Origin: Rhodoferax ferrireducens T118 | Lineage (GTDB): Bacteria > Pseudomonadota > Gammaproteobacteria > Burkholderiales > Burkholderiaceae_C | Direction of reading: 5' to 3' | DNA length: 64,000 nt | NCBI RefSeq assembly: GCF_000013605.1 | Contig: NC_007908.1 | Span: 1,674,001 to 1,738,000, forward strand | Shown here: positions 50,704 to 59,357 of the stretch, piece by piece | How the letters are laid out: every line of letters starts with the position of its first letter | How positions within the stretch are numbered: the stretch's first letter is position 1 | Program-made: the position numbers and the translations under genes | Notes under the pieces: generated by a model | Databases searched by the model: none | Seen by the model: the letters and a program-made list of their open reading frames with translations, nothing else | Told to the model about the DNA's origin: nothing

Positions 50704-53700
50704 TGAGGGCGCTGCGCATCACGCTTTATCTGCTCGCCGCCACGCTGCTGGGTGTGCTGGCCCTGGCGGGCGCGCTGTGGTTCTGGAGCGGCAGCGGCAC
50801 CTCGCTGGCCACCTCGCTGGGTCAACTGGCGCGCTACCTGCCTGCAGGCCAGGCGCTGGAGGCCAAGGACGTCACCGGCTCGCTGCGCGGCGGCGGCAGC
50901 ATCGGCTGGCTGCGCTGGCAGCAGGGTGAGCTTGGCGTCGAGCTGCACGACGTAACGATTGCCTGGTCGCTGCGGCCGCTGCTGGGCGGCGAGCTGCGGC
51001 TGGGCAAGGTGTCGGCCCGGAACCTGCGCATCGAAGACCGTCGCCCGGCCTCGGAGCCCGCCACCCGCACACCACCCACCGACCTGCGCCTGCCGTTGCG
51101 CGTGGACGTGCCGTTTACCGTGGACAGCGTGGAATGGGTGGGCGCGGGCGGCACGTCGCGGCAAGCCACCGGGCTGGCGGGACACTATAGTTTTGATAGC
51201 TATTCGCACAGACTGGACGGGGGCAAGGTGCATATTTCATCTGGAGACTACCAGATCAGTGCCAGCGTGCAGGCAGCCTCGCCAATGGCGTTGGCGCTCC
51301 AGCTGGACGGCAGCGTGCAAACGACCGTGCCGTCGCGCCCGCAGCCGGTGAGTGTGCAGGCCCATGCCAGCGTCACCGGAGCGCTGGCGGGGCGTGACGC
51401 CGTGCTGGCGCTGCAAGCCGAGCTGGTGCCGACGCTCGACGCGAGGCCCACGGTGAAACAGCAGGTGATGCAGGCCAACATCAAAGCAAATATCCAGCCC
51501 TGGCAGTTGCAACCGGTCGCCAGCCTTGAGGCGCGCTGGCAGGCGCTGGACCTGGCCGCGCTGTGGCCACAGGCACCGCAGACGCGCCTGGGTGGCACTG
51601 CAGCCGTCACCCCGGCTGGCCCGGGCTGGCAAGCGGGCCTACAACTGACCAACACGCTCAGCGGTCCATGGGACCAGCAGCGCCTGCCGCTGGAGCGGCT
51701 CGACGCCAAGGTCGAATTCGTGGCTGGGCAGTGGGCGATCAAGTCGCTGCAGGCCACCGGCGCCGGTGGCCGCATCGAAGGCAAAGGGCAATTCACCAAA
51801 GCCGTGACTCCTTCCCATCCAGCCCAATGGCAGGGCAGCGCCAGCGTGTACGGCATTAATACCGCGGCACTGGACTCCCGGCTGGCAGCCGCCCTGCTGG
51901 ACGGCCAGTTGACCGCGCAGCAGACACCGGCCGGCATCGCCTTCGAGGCGCGCCTGCAAGCCGCCAAAGGCAAGATGGCTGCCCCCAAGATCGCTTCGCC
52001 CAAGACTGACGCCACGCTCAAGCGCACGCTGGAAGGCCTGCGGCTGAAGATGGTTCATGCCCAAGGCCTGTGGGCCGCGCCCACGTTGACGCTGACCACA
52101 CTGGCAGTGCAGACTGATGATGCACAGCTGCAAGGCAAGCTGACATTTCATACTGTCAGTCAGGCGGCCGAGGGCCAGCTCACGTTGGGCTTGCCGGGCG
52201 CCCAGGCGGCGCTGGCCGGGCATATGGCCAGCAGCCGAGGCCAGGGCGAGTTGAGCGCGCACATCACTGACGCTGGACTCGCGGCGCGCTGGGTCGCCCG
52301 CCTGCCAGGCGCACCAAAGTCTTTAAGCCAGACGTCAATTCAGGGCGCGGTCGAGCTCACCGGGCGCTGGCAAGGGGGCTGGCAACAACAAGGGCAGGGC
52401 CTGCAGATTGAAGCGAGCCTGCGCGCGCCCAAGCTTGACCTGCAGGGTGCGGGGCAGCCCGTGGCGCAGGCCTGGCGTGTGCGCGACTGGCAGGCTGACC
52501 TGTCAGGCAGGCTGCGCGCCCTGAGCCTGTCGACGCGGGGCCAGATCGAGACCGGGACGCAGCGCCTAAAGCTGCAGGCGCAGGCGCATGGTGGACGGAT
52601 CAACGATGGCCTGTGGCAGGCGCGACTCGACACGGCTCAACTCAGCGCACAGGACAGCCTGAAACCGGGCCTCTGGACGCTGCAGTTGAGCGACAGCGTC
52701 AGCGTCACCTGGAAGCAAAGCGGCACGACCCGCACGCTGGAGGCCGCGGCCGGCGCGGCTCGCCTGACCGGCCCGGTCCCCGGCGCCGCCACGCTGAGTT
52801 GGCAGCCGGTGCACTGGTCGCAGCAAACGGCTGGCACGACAGCACGCACCGAATGGCGCACCCAGGGACGCCTCAATGACTTGCCGTTGGCTTGGCTGGA
52901 CCTGCTCGGCCAGACCCAGATGGCCAATCTCGGCCTGCGCGGCGATCTGCTGTTCGGCGGCCAGTGGGACGCCAGCAGCGCTGAGACGCTGCGCCTGCGC
53001 GCCACGCTGGAGCGCACCAGCGGCGACTTGCTGCTGCAGACCGAAGGCGCTGCAGCCACCCCCTTGCGCGCTGGCGTGCGCGCGGCGCAACTTCTGGTCA
53101 CGACCGAAGGCGACCGGCTCGCCGCCAGCCTGAACTGGGACAGCGAGCGCGCCGGTCAGGCCCGCGCTGATTTCAGCACCCGTTTGCAGCGTCAGGACGG
53201 CACATGGACCTGGCCCCAGGATGCCGCGCTGGCGGGCACCCTCAAGGTACAGCTGCCGCCGGTGGGCGCCTGGTCGCTGCTGGCGCCGCCGGGCTGGCGT
53301 CTGCGCGGCACGTTAGAGGCCGACGCCGTGCTGTCGGGTACACGCGGTGCGCCGCTTTGGCGCGGCAACCTGGCGGCGCAGGACCTGGCGGTGCGCTCGG
53401 TGGTCGATGGCATTGATTTCAGCAACGGAAGGCTGCGCGCCAGCCTGCAAGGTCAACGATTGGTCATTGATGAATTCACCCTGCAGGGGGCAGGCGGCGC
53501 CAGCGGCGGTCAGCTCTCAATCACCGGCTCGGTGTTGTGGCTGCCACCGACCGGGCCGGATGCCAAGGTGGCAGCACGCTTGCGTATGGAGCTCGATGCC
53601 ACGCTTGCGGCCTTGCGCGTCAGCGCGCGCGCCGACCGGCGGCTGGTGGTATCGGGCCAGCTGTCCGCGCGCCTGAATGAGAGCAAGCTGGCCCTTCGCG

Positions 53701-54581
53701 GCACCCTCAAGGCCGATTCGGCCCTGTTCATCCTGCCGGAAGATACGGCGCCGCAACTGGGCGGTGATGTGCTGGTGCGAAGACCGGGCCCAAGCCAGGC
53801 AGGTACAGCAGCGCCAACGGCGCCAACGGCGTCAACTGCCGCGGCACAGGAGCGCGTGACGCCAGACGTGGCAATCACGCTTGATCTCGGCCCGGACTTT
53901 CAGGTTCGCGGGCGTGGCCTGGCCACCCGGCTGGAAGGCAGCCTGGAGCTGCGCAGCGCCGGGCGTTCCCTGACACCGAGCCTCACCGGCTCGCTGCGCA
54001 CGGTGCGCGGCACTTACCGGGCCTATGGCCAGCAGCTCGCCATTGAGCAAGGCGTGTTGCGGTTCTTTGGCTCGTATGACAACCCGGCGCTCGACATCCT
54101 GGCCCTGCGCCCCAACCTGCAGCAACGCGTCGGCGTGCAAATCAGCGGCACGGCGCTGTCCCCCGTGGTGCGGCTGTATGCCGAGCCGGACCTGCCCGAG
54201 TCCGAAAAACTGGCGTGGCTGGTGCTCGGGCGTTCGGGCGCCAGCGGTGGCGCCGAAACGGCGATGCTGCAGCAGGCCGCGCTGGCGCTGCTCGGGGGCA
54301 ACGAGAAAGGCATCTCCAGCGGTCTGGCACAGGCCTTGCGGCTGGACGAACTGTCGGTTAGCGGCGGCGCCAGCAGCACCAATGGCAGCAGCACAGGCGG
54401 TGCCACGGTGACGCTGGGCAAGCGCTTGTCGCAGGATTTCTACGTCACCTATGAGCGCAGTCTGGCGGGCACCCTGGGCGCTCTCTCTATCTTCTATGAC
54501 CTGTCGCGCCGCTTTACCTTGCGCGCGCAGACCGGGGAGAAAAGCGCCGTGGACCTGATCTTCACCCTGCGCTACGACTGA
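50703..54581 (+). CDS. tamB: Translocation and assembly module subunit TamB
   Basis: The 1292-residue AsmA-like protein spans the periplasm. One N-terminal membrane helix (about 5-28) is followed by a very long beta-rich taco-shaped body, and the C-terminal ~330 residues form the DUF490 domain with GTYRAYGQQLAIEQG and the final FYVTYERS repeats. TamB is linked to phospholipid and protein transport towards the outer membrane. The start overlaps the tamA stop (TAATG). A dispersed element is inserted in frame near residues 161-179. Confidence 0.95.
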   Translation: MRALRITLYLLAATLLGVLALAGALWFWSGSGTSLATSLGQLARYLPAGQALEAKDVTGSLRGGGSIGWLRWQQGELGVELHDVTIAWSLRPLLGGELRLGKVSARNLRIEDRRPASEPATRTPPTDLRLPLRVDVPFTVDSVEWVGAGGTSRQATGLAGHYSFDSYSHRLDGGKVHISSGDYQISASVQAASPMALALQLDGSVQTTVPSRPQPVSVQAHASVTGALAGRDAVLALQAELVPTLDARPTVKQQVMQANIKANIQPWQLQPVASLEARWQALDLAALWPQAPQTRLGGTAAVTPAGPGWQAGLQLTNTLSGPWDQQRLPLERLDAKVEFVAGQWAIKSLQATGAGGRIEGKGQFTKAVTPSHPAQWQGSASVYGINTAALDSRLAAALLDGQLTAQQTPAGIAFEARLQAAKGKMAAPKIASPKTDATLKRTLEGLRLKMVHAQGLWAAPTLTLTTLAVQTDDAQLQGKLTFHTVSQAAEGQLTLGLPGAQAALAGHMASSRGQGELSAHITDAGLAARWVARLPGAPKSLSQTSIQGAVELTGRWQGGWQQQGQGLQIEASLRAPKLDLQGAGQPVAQAWRVRDWQADLSGRLRALSLSTRGQIETGTQRLKLQAQAHGGRINDGLWQARLDTAQLSAQDSLKPGLWTLQLSDSVSVTWKQSGTTRTLEAAAGAARLTGPVPGAATLSWQPVHWSQQTAGTTARTEWRTQGRLNDLPLAWLDLLGQTQMANLGLRGDLLFGGQWDASSAETLRLRATLERTSGDLLLQTEGAAATPLRAGVRAAQLLVTTEGDRLAASLNWDSERAGQARADFSTRLQRQDGTWTWPQDAALAGTLKVQLPPVGAWSLLAPPGWRLRGTLEADAVLSGTRGAPLWRGNLAAQDLAVRSVVDGIDFSNGRLRASLQGQRLVIDEFTLQGAGGASGGQLSITGSVLWLPPTGPDAKVAARLRMELDATLAALRVSARADRRLVVSGQLSARLNESKLALRGTLKADSALFILPEDTAPQLGGDVLVRRPGPSQAGTAAPTAPTASTAAAQERVTPDVAITLDLGPDFQVRGRGLATRLEGSLELRSAGRSLTPSLTGSLRTVRGTYRAYGQQLAIEQGVLRFFGSYDNPALDILALRPNLQQRVGVQISGTALSPVVRLYAEPDLPESEKLAWLVLGRSGASGGAETAMLQQAALALLGGNEKGISSGLAQALRLDELSVSGGASSTNGSSTGGATVTLGKRLSQDFYVTYERSLAGTLGALSIFYDLSRRFTLRAQTGEKSAVDLIFTLRYD
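51184..51240. repeat. Dispersed element, copy H, inside tamB (reverse orientation)
   Basis: ACTATAGTTTTGATAGCTAT followed by GACGGGGGCAAGGTGCATAT matches the reverse complement of copy C, order preserved. It encodes the in-frame segment HYSFDSYSHRLDGGKVHIS. Confidence 0.6.
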
Positions 54582-54611
54582 ACTGACTGAGCGCTGACCG
54601 ATGCCGCCGCT

Positions 54612-54617
54612 TACAAT
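54612..54617 (+). promoter_or_regulatory. Candidate -10 element (TACAAT) of tRNA-Arg
   Basis: TACAAT lies 10 bases before the tRNA 5' end. No convincing -35 at the right spacing was found. Confidence 0.4.
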
Positions 54618-54627
54618 GCCAAGCTTG

Positions 54628-54702
54628 GCCGTCGTAGTTCAATGGATAGAACGGGGACCTCCTAAGTCTCAGATATGGGTTCGATTCCCGTCGAGGGCGC
54701 CA
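54628..54702 (+). tRNA. tRNA-Arg (anticodon CCT)
   Basis: A 75-nt tRNA whose anticodon loop CTCCTAA gives CCT (codon AGG). The acceptor GCCGTCG against CGAGGGC has a G-G mismatch at the fourth pair (4:69); the other six pairs are normal. Discriminator G and encoded CCA are present. Confidence 0.93.
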
Positions 54703-54722
54703 AATCATTTCCTCACCCTGAC

Positions 54723-56348
54723 TCAATGCGAAGCTGCACGCAGTGTGCGACTCAGCAGCACCACCGGGATCAGCCCCACCAGCACCAATGCCAGCGATGG
54801 CAGTGCGGCCTCGCCCAGGCGCTCGTCGCGTGCCAGCTGGTAGGCCACCACGGCCAGCGTGTCGCTATTGAAAGGGCGCAGCACCAGGGTGGCGGGCAGC
54901 TCCTTCATCACGTCCACAAACACCAGCAGGGCCGCCGCCGCCGTGGAGCGCTTGAGCAGCGGCCAATGCACCAGGCGCAGCAGACCCATGTCACCCGTTC
55001 CCAGGATGCGGGCCGAGTCGTCAAAGCTGCTTGGGATTCTGGCGTAGCCGCTTTGCACCGACTGCAGCGCCACGGCGCAAAAGCGCACCAGGTAAGCCCA
55101 AACCAGTCCGAACGAAGTCGCGGTTAAAACAAAGCCCACGCTGCTTTGCGGCGCCAGCGTCTGCAGCCAGCCCACCGGCAGCAACAGCCCCACCACCAGC
55201 ACCGCACCAGGCACGGCATAACCCAGGCCTGCCAGCTGCACCGCCACACGCGCGGGCAGATCCGGGCGACGGCGCAGGTTGAAGGCCAGGAACAAGGCTA
55301 GGGCGACGGCCAGCACGGCGCTGATGGCACCGAGCCGCAAGCTGTTCAGGGCCCAGCCGAGGAACAGTGGCCATGACAGAGCTTGCCAGTCGGCCACGAG
55401 CGGGCGCAGCATGAACAGCACCGGCAAGACAAAACCAATCAGCACCGGCACACTGCACAGCCCCCAGGCCAGCCATTTCTGACGACCTCGCAACAGCAAA
55501 GGTCGCGCGTCCATGGCGTTTGCGCGCCCCCCCCGGGTGGTCACAAACCGAAGGCGCTTTTGCGACCGGTGTTCCAGCCACAACAACAGGGCCACCAGCG
55601 CCAGCAGCATGGTGGCCAACTGCGCAGCCGCAATGCGGTTGTCCATGGACAGCCAGGCCTTGTAAATGCCCGCCGTGAACGTCTGGATGCCGAAGTAGCT
55701 CGACACGCCAAAGTCCGCCAGCGTTTCCATCAAGGCCAGGGCGGCGCCGGCGGCGACCGCCGGACGGGCCAGAGGCAAAGCGACCTCAAGGACGCGCCGG
55801 CGCATCGATGCCCCCATCAGGCGCGCGGCTTCCATCAGGTGCGTGGCGCTTTCGCCCAAAGCGGTGCGTGCCAGCAAGTACACATAGGGGTAAAGCGAAA
55901 AGATGAACACCCAGGCGGCGCCGCCCAGACTGCGGATCTCGGGCAGCACGCGTCCCTGCAGCCCGAAGCTGCTGCGCAGAAAGGTCTGCAAGGGGCCGCT
56001 GTACTGAAGAAAGTCCGTATAGGCATAGGCCACGACGTAGGCCGGCATGGCCAGGGGCAACAGCAGAGCCCACTCAAAAACCCGTCGACCCGGAAAATCA
56101 AAAAGCGTGACCGTGACGGCGGCAGACAAGCCCACCAGAATCACACCGGCGCCCACCATGGCACACAGACGCACCGTGGTCCAGATGTAGTCGGGTAACA
56201 CCGTGCGGCTCATCTCGCGCAGAATTTGCGCGGCCGCCAGGCCCGAGTCTCCCCACGGCAACCAGGAGGCCAATACCGTCAGCACGGGCAGCATGAACGC
56301 CAGCGTCAGGGCCAGTAGCAGTAATTGTCGGACGCGTCGAAACAGCAT
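54723..56348 (-). CDS. fbpB: Fbp-type iron ABC transporter permease
   Basis: The 541-residue permease has two fused BPD-type halves with about 12 membrane helices. EAA-type loops are visible as EAARLMGASMRRRVLEVALPLARPA in the first half and DDSARILGTG in the second. This is the FbpB/SfuB family for ferric ions. The ATG at 56348 is selected over an upstream TTG. It is divergent from the ATPase gene; no periplasmic binding protein gene is adjacent. Iron as substrate is inferred from the family and the nearby Fur-like site. Confidence 0.88.
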   Translation of the reverse strand: MLFRRVRQLLLLALTLAFMLPVLTVLASWLPWGDSGLAAAQILREMSRTVLPDYIWTTVRLCAMVGAGVILVGLSAAVTVTLFDFPGRRVFEWALLLPLAMPAYVVAYAYTDFLQYSGPLQTFLRSSFGLQGRVLPEIRSLGGAAWVFIFSLYPYVYLLARTALGESATHLMEAARLMGASMRRRVLEVALPLARPAVAAGAALALMETLADFGVSSYFGIQTFTAGIYKAWLSMDNRIAAAQLATMLLALVALLLWLEHRSQKRLRFVTTRGGRANAMDARPLLLRGRQKWLAWGLCSVPVLIGFVLPVLFMLRPLVADWQALSWPLFLGWALNSLRLGAISAVLAVALALFLAFNLRRRPDLPARVAVQLAGLGYAVPGAVLVVGLLLPVGWLQTLAPQSSVGFVLTATSFGLVWAYLVRFCAVALQSVQSGYARIPSSFDDSARILGTGDMGLLRLVHWPLLKRSTAAAALLVFVDVMKELPATLVLRPFNSDTLAVVAYQLARDERLGEAALPSLALVLVGLIPVVLLSRTLRAASH

Positions 56349-56371
56349 GAAGGCGATCAATTGGCGTTGTG

Positions 56372-56392
56372 CAAATGAGAATTGTATGCATC
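56372..56392. promoter_or_regulatory. Candidate Fur box in the fbpB-fbpC divergent promoter
   Basis: CAAATGAGAATTGTATGCAT contains a perfect left half (AAATGAGAAT) of the betaproteobacterial Fur palindrome, while the right half is degenerate. It lies in the 57-base gap between divergent transporter genes, and TAGAAT (56393-56398) could be the -10 of fbpC, giving an almost leaderless transcript. Confidence 0.45.
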
Positions 56393-56405
56393 TAGAATGT
56401 AAGCT

Positions 56406-57491
56406 ATGTTTTTGGAAGTCTCACAACTCAGCGTGGCTTATGCGGGCGCCAGCCAGGCCGCGGTGCGCGAGGTCTCGTTTGGCCTGCATGCCGGCGACAT
56501 CGGTGTGCTGATCGGGCCATCAGGCTGTGGCAAAACCACCTTGCTGCGGGCAGTGGCCGGGCTGGAACCCGTGGCGGGTGGCAGCATCAAGCTCGCCACC
56601 CGCTTGGTGAGCAGTGCCAGCGTCAACGTGGCGCCGCAGGCGCGCCAGGTTGGCATGGTGTTTCAGGACTACGCCTTGTTCCCGCATTTGAATATCGGTC
56701 GCAATGTTGATTTTGGCATTCGTCATCTGCCCCCCAAGGCGCGTGCGCAGCGTGTGGAGGAGGTACTGCAACTGGTCGGGTTGGCGGGCTTTGAGGCGCG
56801 CTTTGCGCATGAGCTCTCGGGGGGGCAGCAGCAGCGTGTGGCACTCGCACGAGCCCTGGCACCCAAGCCGCGCCTGCTGCTGCTCGATGAGCCCTTTTCC
56901 AATCTGGATGTGGACTTGCGCGAGCGCCTGGCGCATGAGGTGCGCACCATCCTGAAGACGGCCAACACCACGGCGCTGTTTGTGACCCACGACCAACTGG
57001 AGGCTTTTGCCATTGGCGACATCATCGGCGTCATGCATGAGGGCCAACTGCACCAATGGGACGACGCCTATACGCTGTATCACCGCCCCGCGTCCCGGTT
57101 TGTAGCCGAGTTCATTGGTCATGGCGTGTTCACGCCGGCCACGCTGCGCGAAGTGAACCAGCAGGTCGTCGTCCACACCGCGCTGGGTGATTTGACGGAC
57201 GTGGCCGAATGCCCGCTACCGAGTGCCTTTGTGGATGGCGCGTGTGATGTGTTGCTGCGCGCCGATGACATCGTGCATGACGACGATGCCCCGGTGAAGG
57301 CAGAAATCATGCGCAAGGCGTTTCGCGGCTCCGAGTTCTTGTACACCCTGCGGCTGGCCAGCGGTGACACCGTCATGGCCCTGGTGCCCAGCCATCACGA
57401 CCATAAGGTGGGTGAGTGGATCGGCATTCGCGTCCAGGTGGAGCACGTGGTCACGTTTCCAAGAAATAAGGATTTGACCGCGACGGCATAA
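56406..57491 (+). CDS. fbpC: Fbp-type iron ABC transporter ATP-binding protein
   Basis: The 361-residue ATPase drives the permease encoded divergently. Walker A is GPSGCGKT (37-44), the signature LSGGQQQR is at 137-144 and Walker B LLLLDEP at 157-163; the H-loop FVTHDQLEA is present. The C-terminal part (about 240-361) is a TOBE-like domain typical of the CUT1/FbpC group. The Q-loop and D-loop (SNLD) are intact. Confidence 0.92.
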   Translation: MFLEVSQLSVAYAGASQAAVREVSFGLHAGDIGVLIGPSGCGKTTLLRAVAGLEPVAGGSIKLATRLVSSASVNVAPQARQVGMVFQDYALFPHLNIGRNVDFGIRHLPPKARAQRVEEVLQLVGLAGFEARFAHELSGGQQQRVALARALAPKPRLLLLDEPFSNLDVDLRERLAHEVRTILKTANTTALFVTHDQLEAFAIGDIIGVMHEGQLHQWDDAYTLYHRPASRFVAEFIGHGVFTPATLREVNQQVVVHTALGDLTDVAECPLPSAFVDGACDVLLRADDIVHDDDAPVKAEIMRKAFRGSEFLYTLRLASGDTVMALVPSHHDHKVGEWIGIRVQVEHVVTFPRNKDLTATA

Positions 57492-57582
57492 TTTTCAAGT
57501 TACACCCTTTACACAAACTCCATAGCATCTGCCAAGGTGCCGGCCTAGAATTTATTTTCTTTCATATCAACAGGAATGCCCC

Positions 57583-58044
57583 GTGAAAATCAGTAAATCA
57601 TCTTTAGCCAAGTGCTTGTTTTCGGCTGCCATGCTGTCTGGACTTGGTGTCATGGCTCAGACCACGGCTGCGCCAACTCCCGCGACGCAGACGGCCCCCA
57701 AGCAAGACTTCGCTACTGACTTGGCAAAGGCAGACCTTGCCAAGCAAGGCATCACCAACCCGACCAGCAGCCAGCTTGCCAGCGCTGTCAAAAGCATTCA
57801 AGACCAACGCGCCAGTGGCCTGGGTTGGGGGCAGATTGCCAATTCCCTGGGCTTGAAGCTGGGTGATGTTGTCAGTGCAGTCAATCGTTCAGGCATGGCT
57901 GAAAGTGCTGGCAAGCCCAGTGCCGCTGGGACTGGCAAAGCCGGCGGTGCCGGTATGTCTGGAAGTGCAGGTGCCTCTGGAAGTGCGGGCGGCATGGGCG
58001 CCGGTCATGGTGGCATGGGTGGCGGTGCTGGGGGCAAGAAGTAA
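57583..58044 (+). CDS. Small secreted Gly/Ala-rich protein
   Basis: The 153-residue product starts at a GTG and has a signal peptide (cleavage near VMAQT). The middle is a helical region with a repeated-looking segment GLGWGQIANSLGLKLGDVVSAV; the C-terminal 50 residues are almost only Gly, Ala, Ser and Met (GSAGGMGAGHGGMGGGAGG). I do not recognise a characterised family, although proteins with the GWGQIA/LGLKLG pattern occur in Betaproteobacteria. It stands alone next to the sigma-factor locus, without the shared promoter motif. Confidence 0.75.
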   Translation: MKISKSSLAKCLFSAAMLSGLGVMAQTTAAPTPATQTAPKQDFATDLAKADLAKQGITNPTSSQLASAVKSIQDQRASGLGWGQIANSLGLKLGDVVSAVNRSGMAESAGKPSAAGTGKAGGAGMSGSAGASGSAGGMGAGHGGMGGGAGGKK

Positions 58045-58176
58045 GCTCTCGTACACGATTTATTGTCTGAGGGCGTTGTCGGCCATGCGCAAGAACCCAG
58101 CCTCGGTGCTGGGTGGAGCGATCAAGTGCCTGCGCGTCGGGGCAGGTTCACTGGACGGCTGTTTCAGGCCGTGTTG

Positions 58177-58911
58177 TCAAATTCCTACGGTCAAATTGAC
58201 CCACGCGTCCGGAAGCCACAGCAGGATTTGAGTCTCCATCCATTTGTCACCGCCCGTCAGAATCGCGACTCCCAGGGCACCGAGCAGTAGTGCGAAGCCG
58301 TGTCGTACCCGTTCAATGCGTGCGAGTACCCAATCTCGTACACGCATGAAGCCACTGCGGGAAGCATAGGCCACCGCCACCAGTGGAATGGCTGCGCCCA
58401 AACCAAAAATGCCGAGCACCAAGCCACCGCGCGCCACCCCACCCTCACTCGCTACCAGCGTCAGGGCTGAGCCCAACAACGGCCCGGAACAGGGACTCCA
58501 CACCAGGCCGAGCACACTTCCCAACAGCAGTGCACCCAACAGCGAGCCACCATCAAGTTGGGTAGATGCCGCGTTGGCCGAACTGGCAATCGGCAACATC
58601 CATTGCGTGAACCGTTCGCCCAAGGCCGGTACCAGCATCACCAGCGCGAAGGCGATCAGCATGACGGCGCCACCCGTGCGCACGGTGTCGCCGTCAATAC
58701 CCAGTGCCGGCCCCAACGCCCCAAGCACTATGCCTATCAGGGCGAATGAGGTCGTCATCCCCACACCCATGGCCACCGGTGCGAAGCGGTTTCCCTGCAA
58801 GGCGCCACCCAATACCAAAGGTAAGAGTGGAAAGACGCAGGGCGACAGAGTGGTCAAACTACCGGCAAACAGGCTCAAGACAACTTGCGGCACGGACAAT
58901 GCGATGGACAT
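58177..58911 (-). CDS. CcdA/DsbD-type transmembrane electron carrier
   Basis: The 244-residue membrane protein has about six to seven helices. The pair of helix-start motifs TTLSPCVFPLLP and WSPCSGPLL each hold one Cys, the arrangement used by CcdA and the DsbD core to pass electrons from cytoplasmic thioredoxin to the periplasm. It follows the thioredoxin-like gene by 12 bases. Together they would form a split DsbD. It is the last gene of the leftward unit that starts with the Cys-rich peptide. Confidence 0.88.
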   Translation of the reverse strand: MSIALSVPQVVLSLFAGSLTTLSPCVFPLLPLVLGGALQGNRFAPVAMGVGMTTSFALIGIVLGALGPALGIDGDTVRTGGAVMLIAFALVMLVPALGERFTQWMLPIASSANAASTQLDGGSLLGALLLGSVLGLVWSPCSGPLLGSALTLVASEGGVARGGLVLGIFGLGAAIPLVAVAYASRSGFMRVRDWVLARIERVRHGFALLLGALGVAILTGGDKWMETQILLWLPDAWVNLTVGI

Positions 58912-58923
58912 GGTTGCGCCTGT

Positions 58924-59304
58924 TCAAAGTGCCGACTTCAACGCAGCGCGAATGCCACCTGGTGAGGTATCGCCGACTACGCGGTAAGTCTCTTTCTCAC
59001 CGTGCAGCACCACCAGTGTGGACTGGGCGCGCACGTTGAAGCGGCGCTTCAGGTCTTTCTCGGTGTCGTAGCTGGCCACCAGTACCGTCAAATCCAGACC
59101 TGCTTCGGATTTCAGGCCTTGCAATACTTTCTCTTGAGCGCGACAAGTCGGGCACCAGTCCGCATGGAAATGCAAAGCCACAGGCTTGCCTGCTTTCTGC
59201 GCCTCTGCCAGCGCAGCCGCAGAGTACGGTTTGACTTCGAGGGCGTGTGACACCATCGCACCGAAGACAAGGAGCGTCGAGAGGACAACTTTTCCTATAG
59301 TCAT
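58924..59304 (-). CDS. Periplasmic thioredoxin-like protein
   Basis: The 126-residue product has a signal peptide (cleavage near SHALE) and a thioredoxin fold with active site CPTC in HADWCPTCRAQE; the strand-turn STLVVLHGEKE follows, without the usual cis-Pro (QS-TL). Its likely partner is the CcdA-like carrier 12 bases downstream, so it probably reduces periplasmic cysteines, possibly those of the peptide encoded at 60138. Confidence 0.87.
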   Translation of the reverse strand: MTIGKVVLSTLLVFGAMVSHALEVKPYSAAALAEAQKAGKPVALHFHADWCPTCRAQEKVLQGLKSEAGLDLTVLVASYDTEKDLKRRFNVRAQSTLVVLHGEKETYRVVGDTSPGGIRAALKSAL

Positions 59305-59357
59305 AAGAACCTTTCAAAAACGTATTTCACAGTCAAATGGCGGCTGGACTTTTTGGG

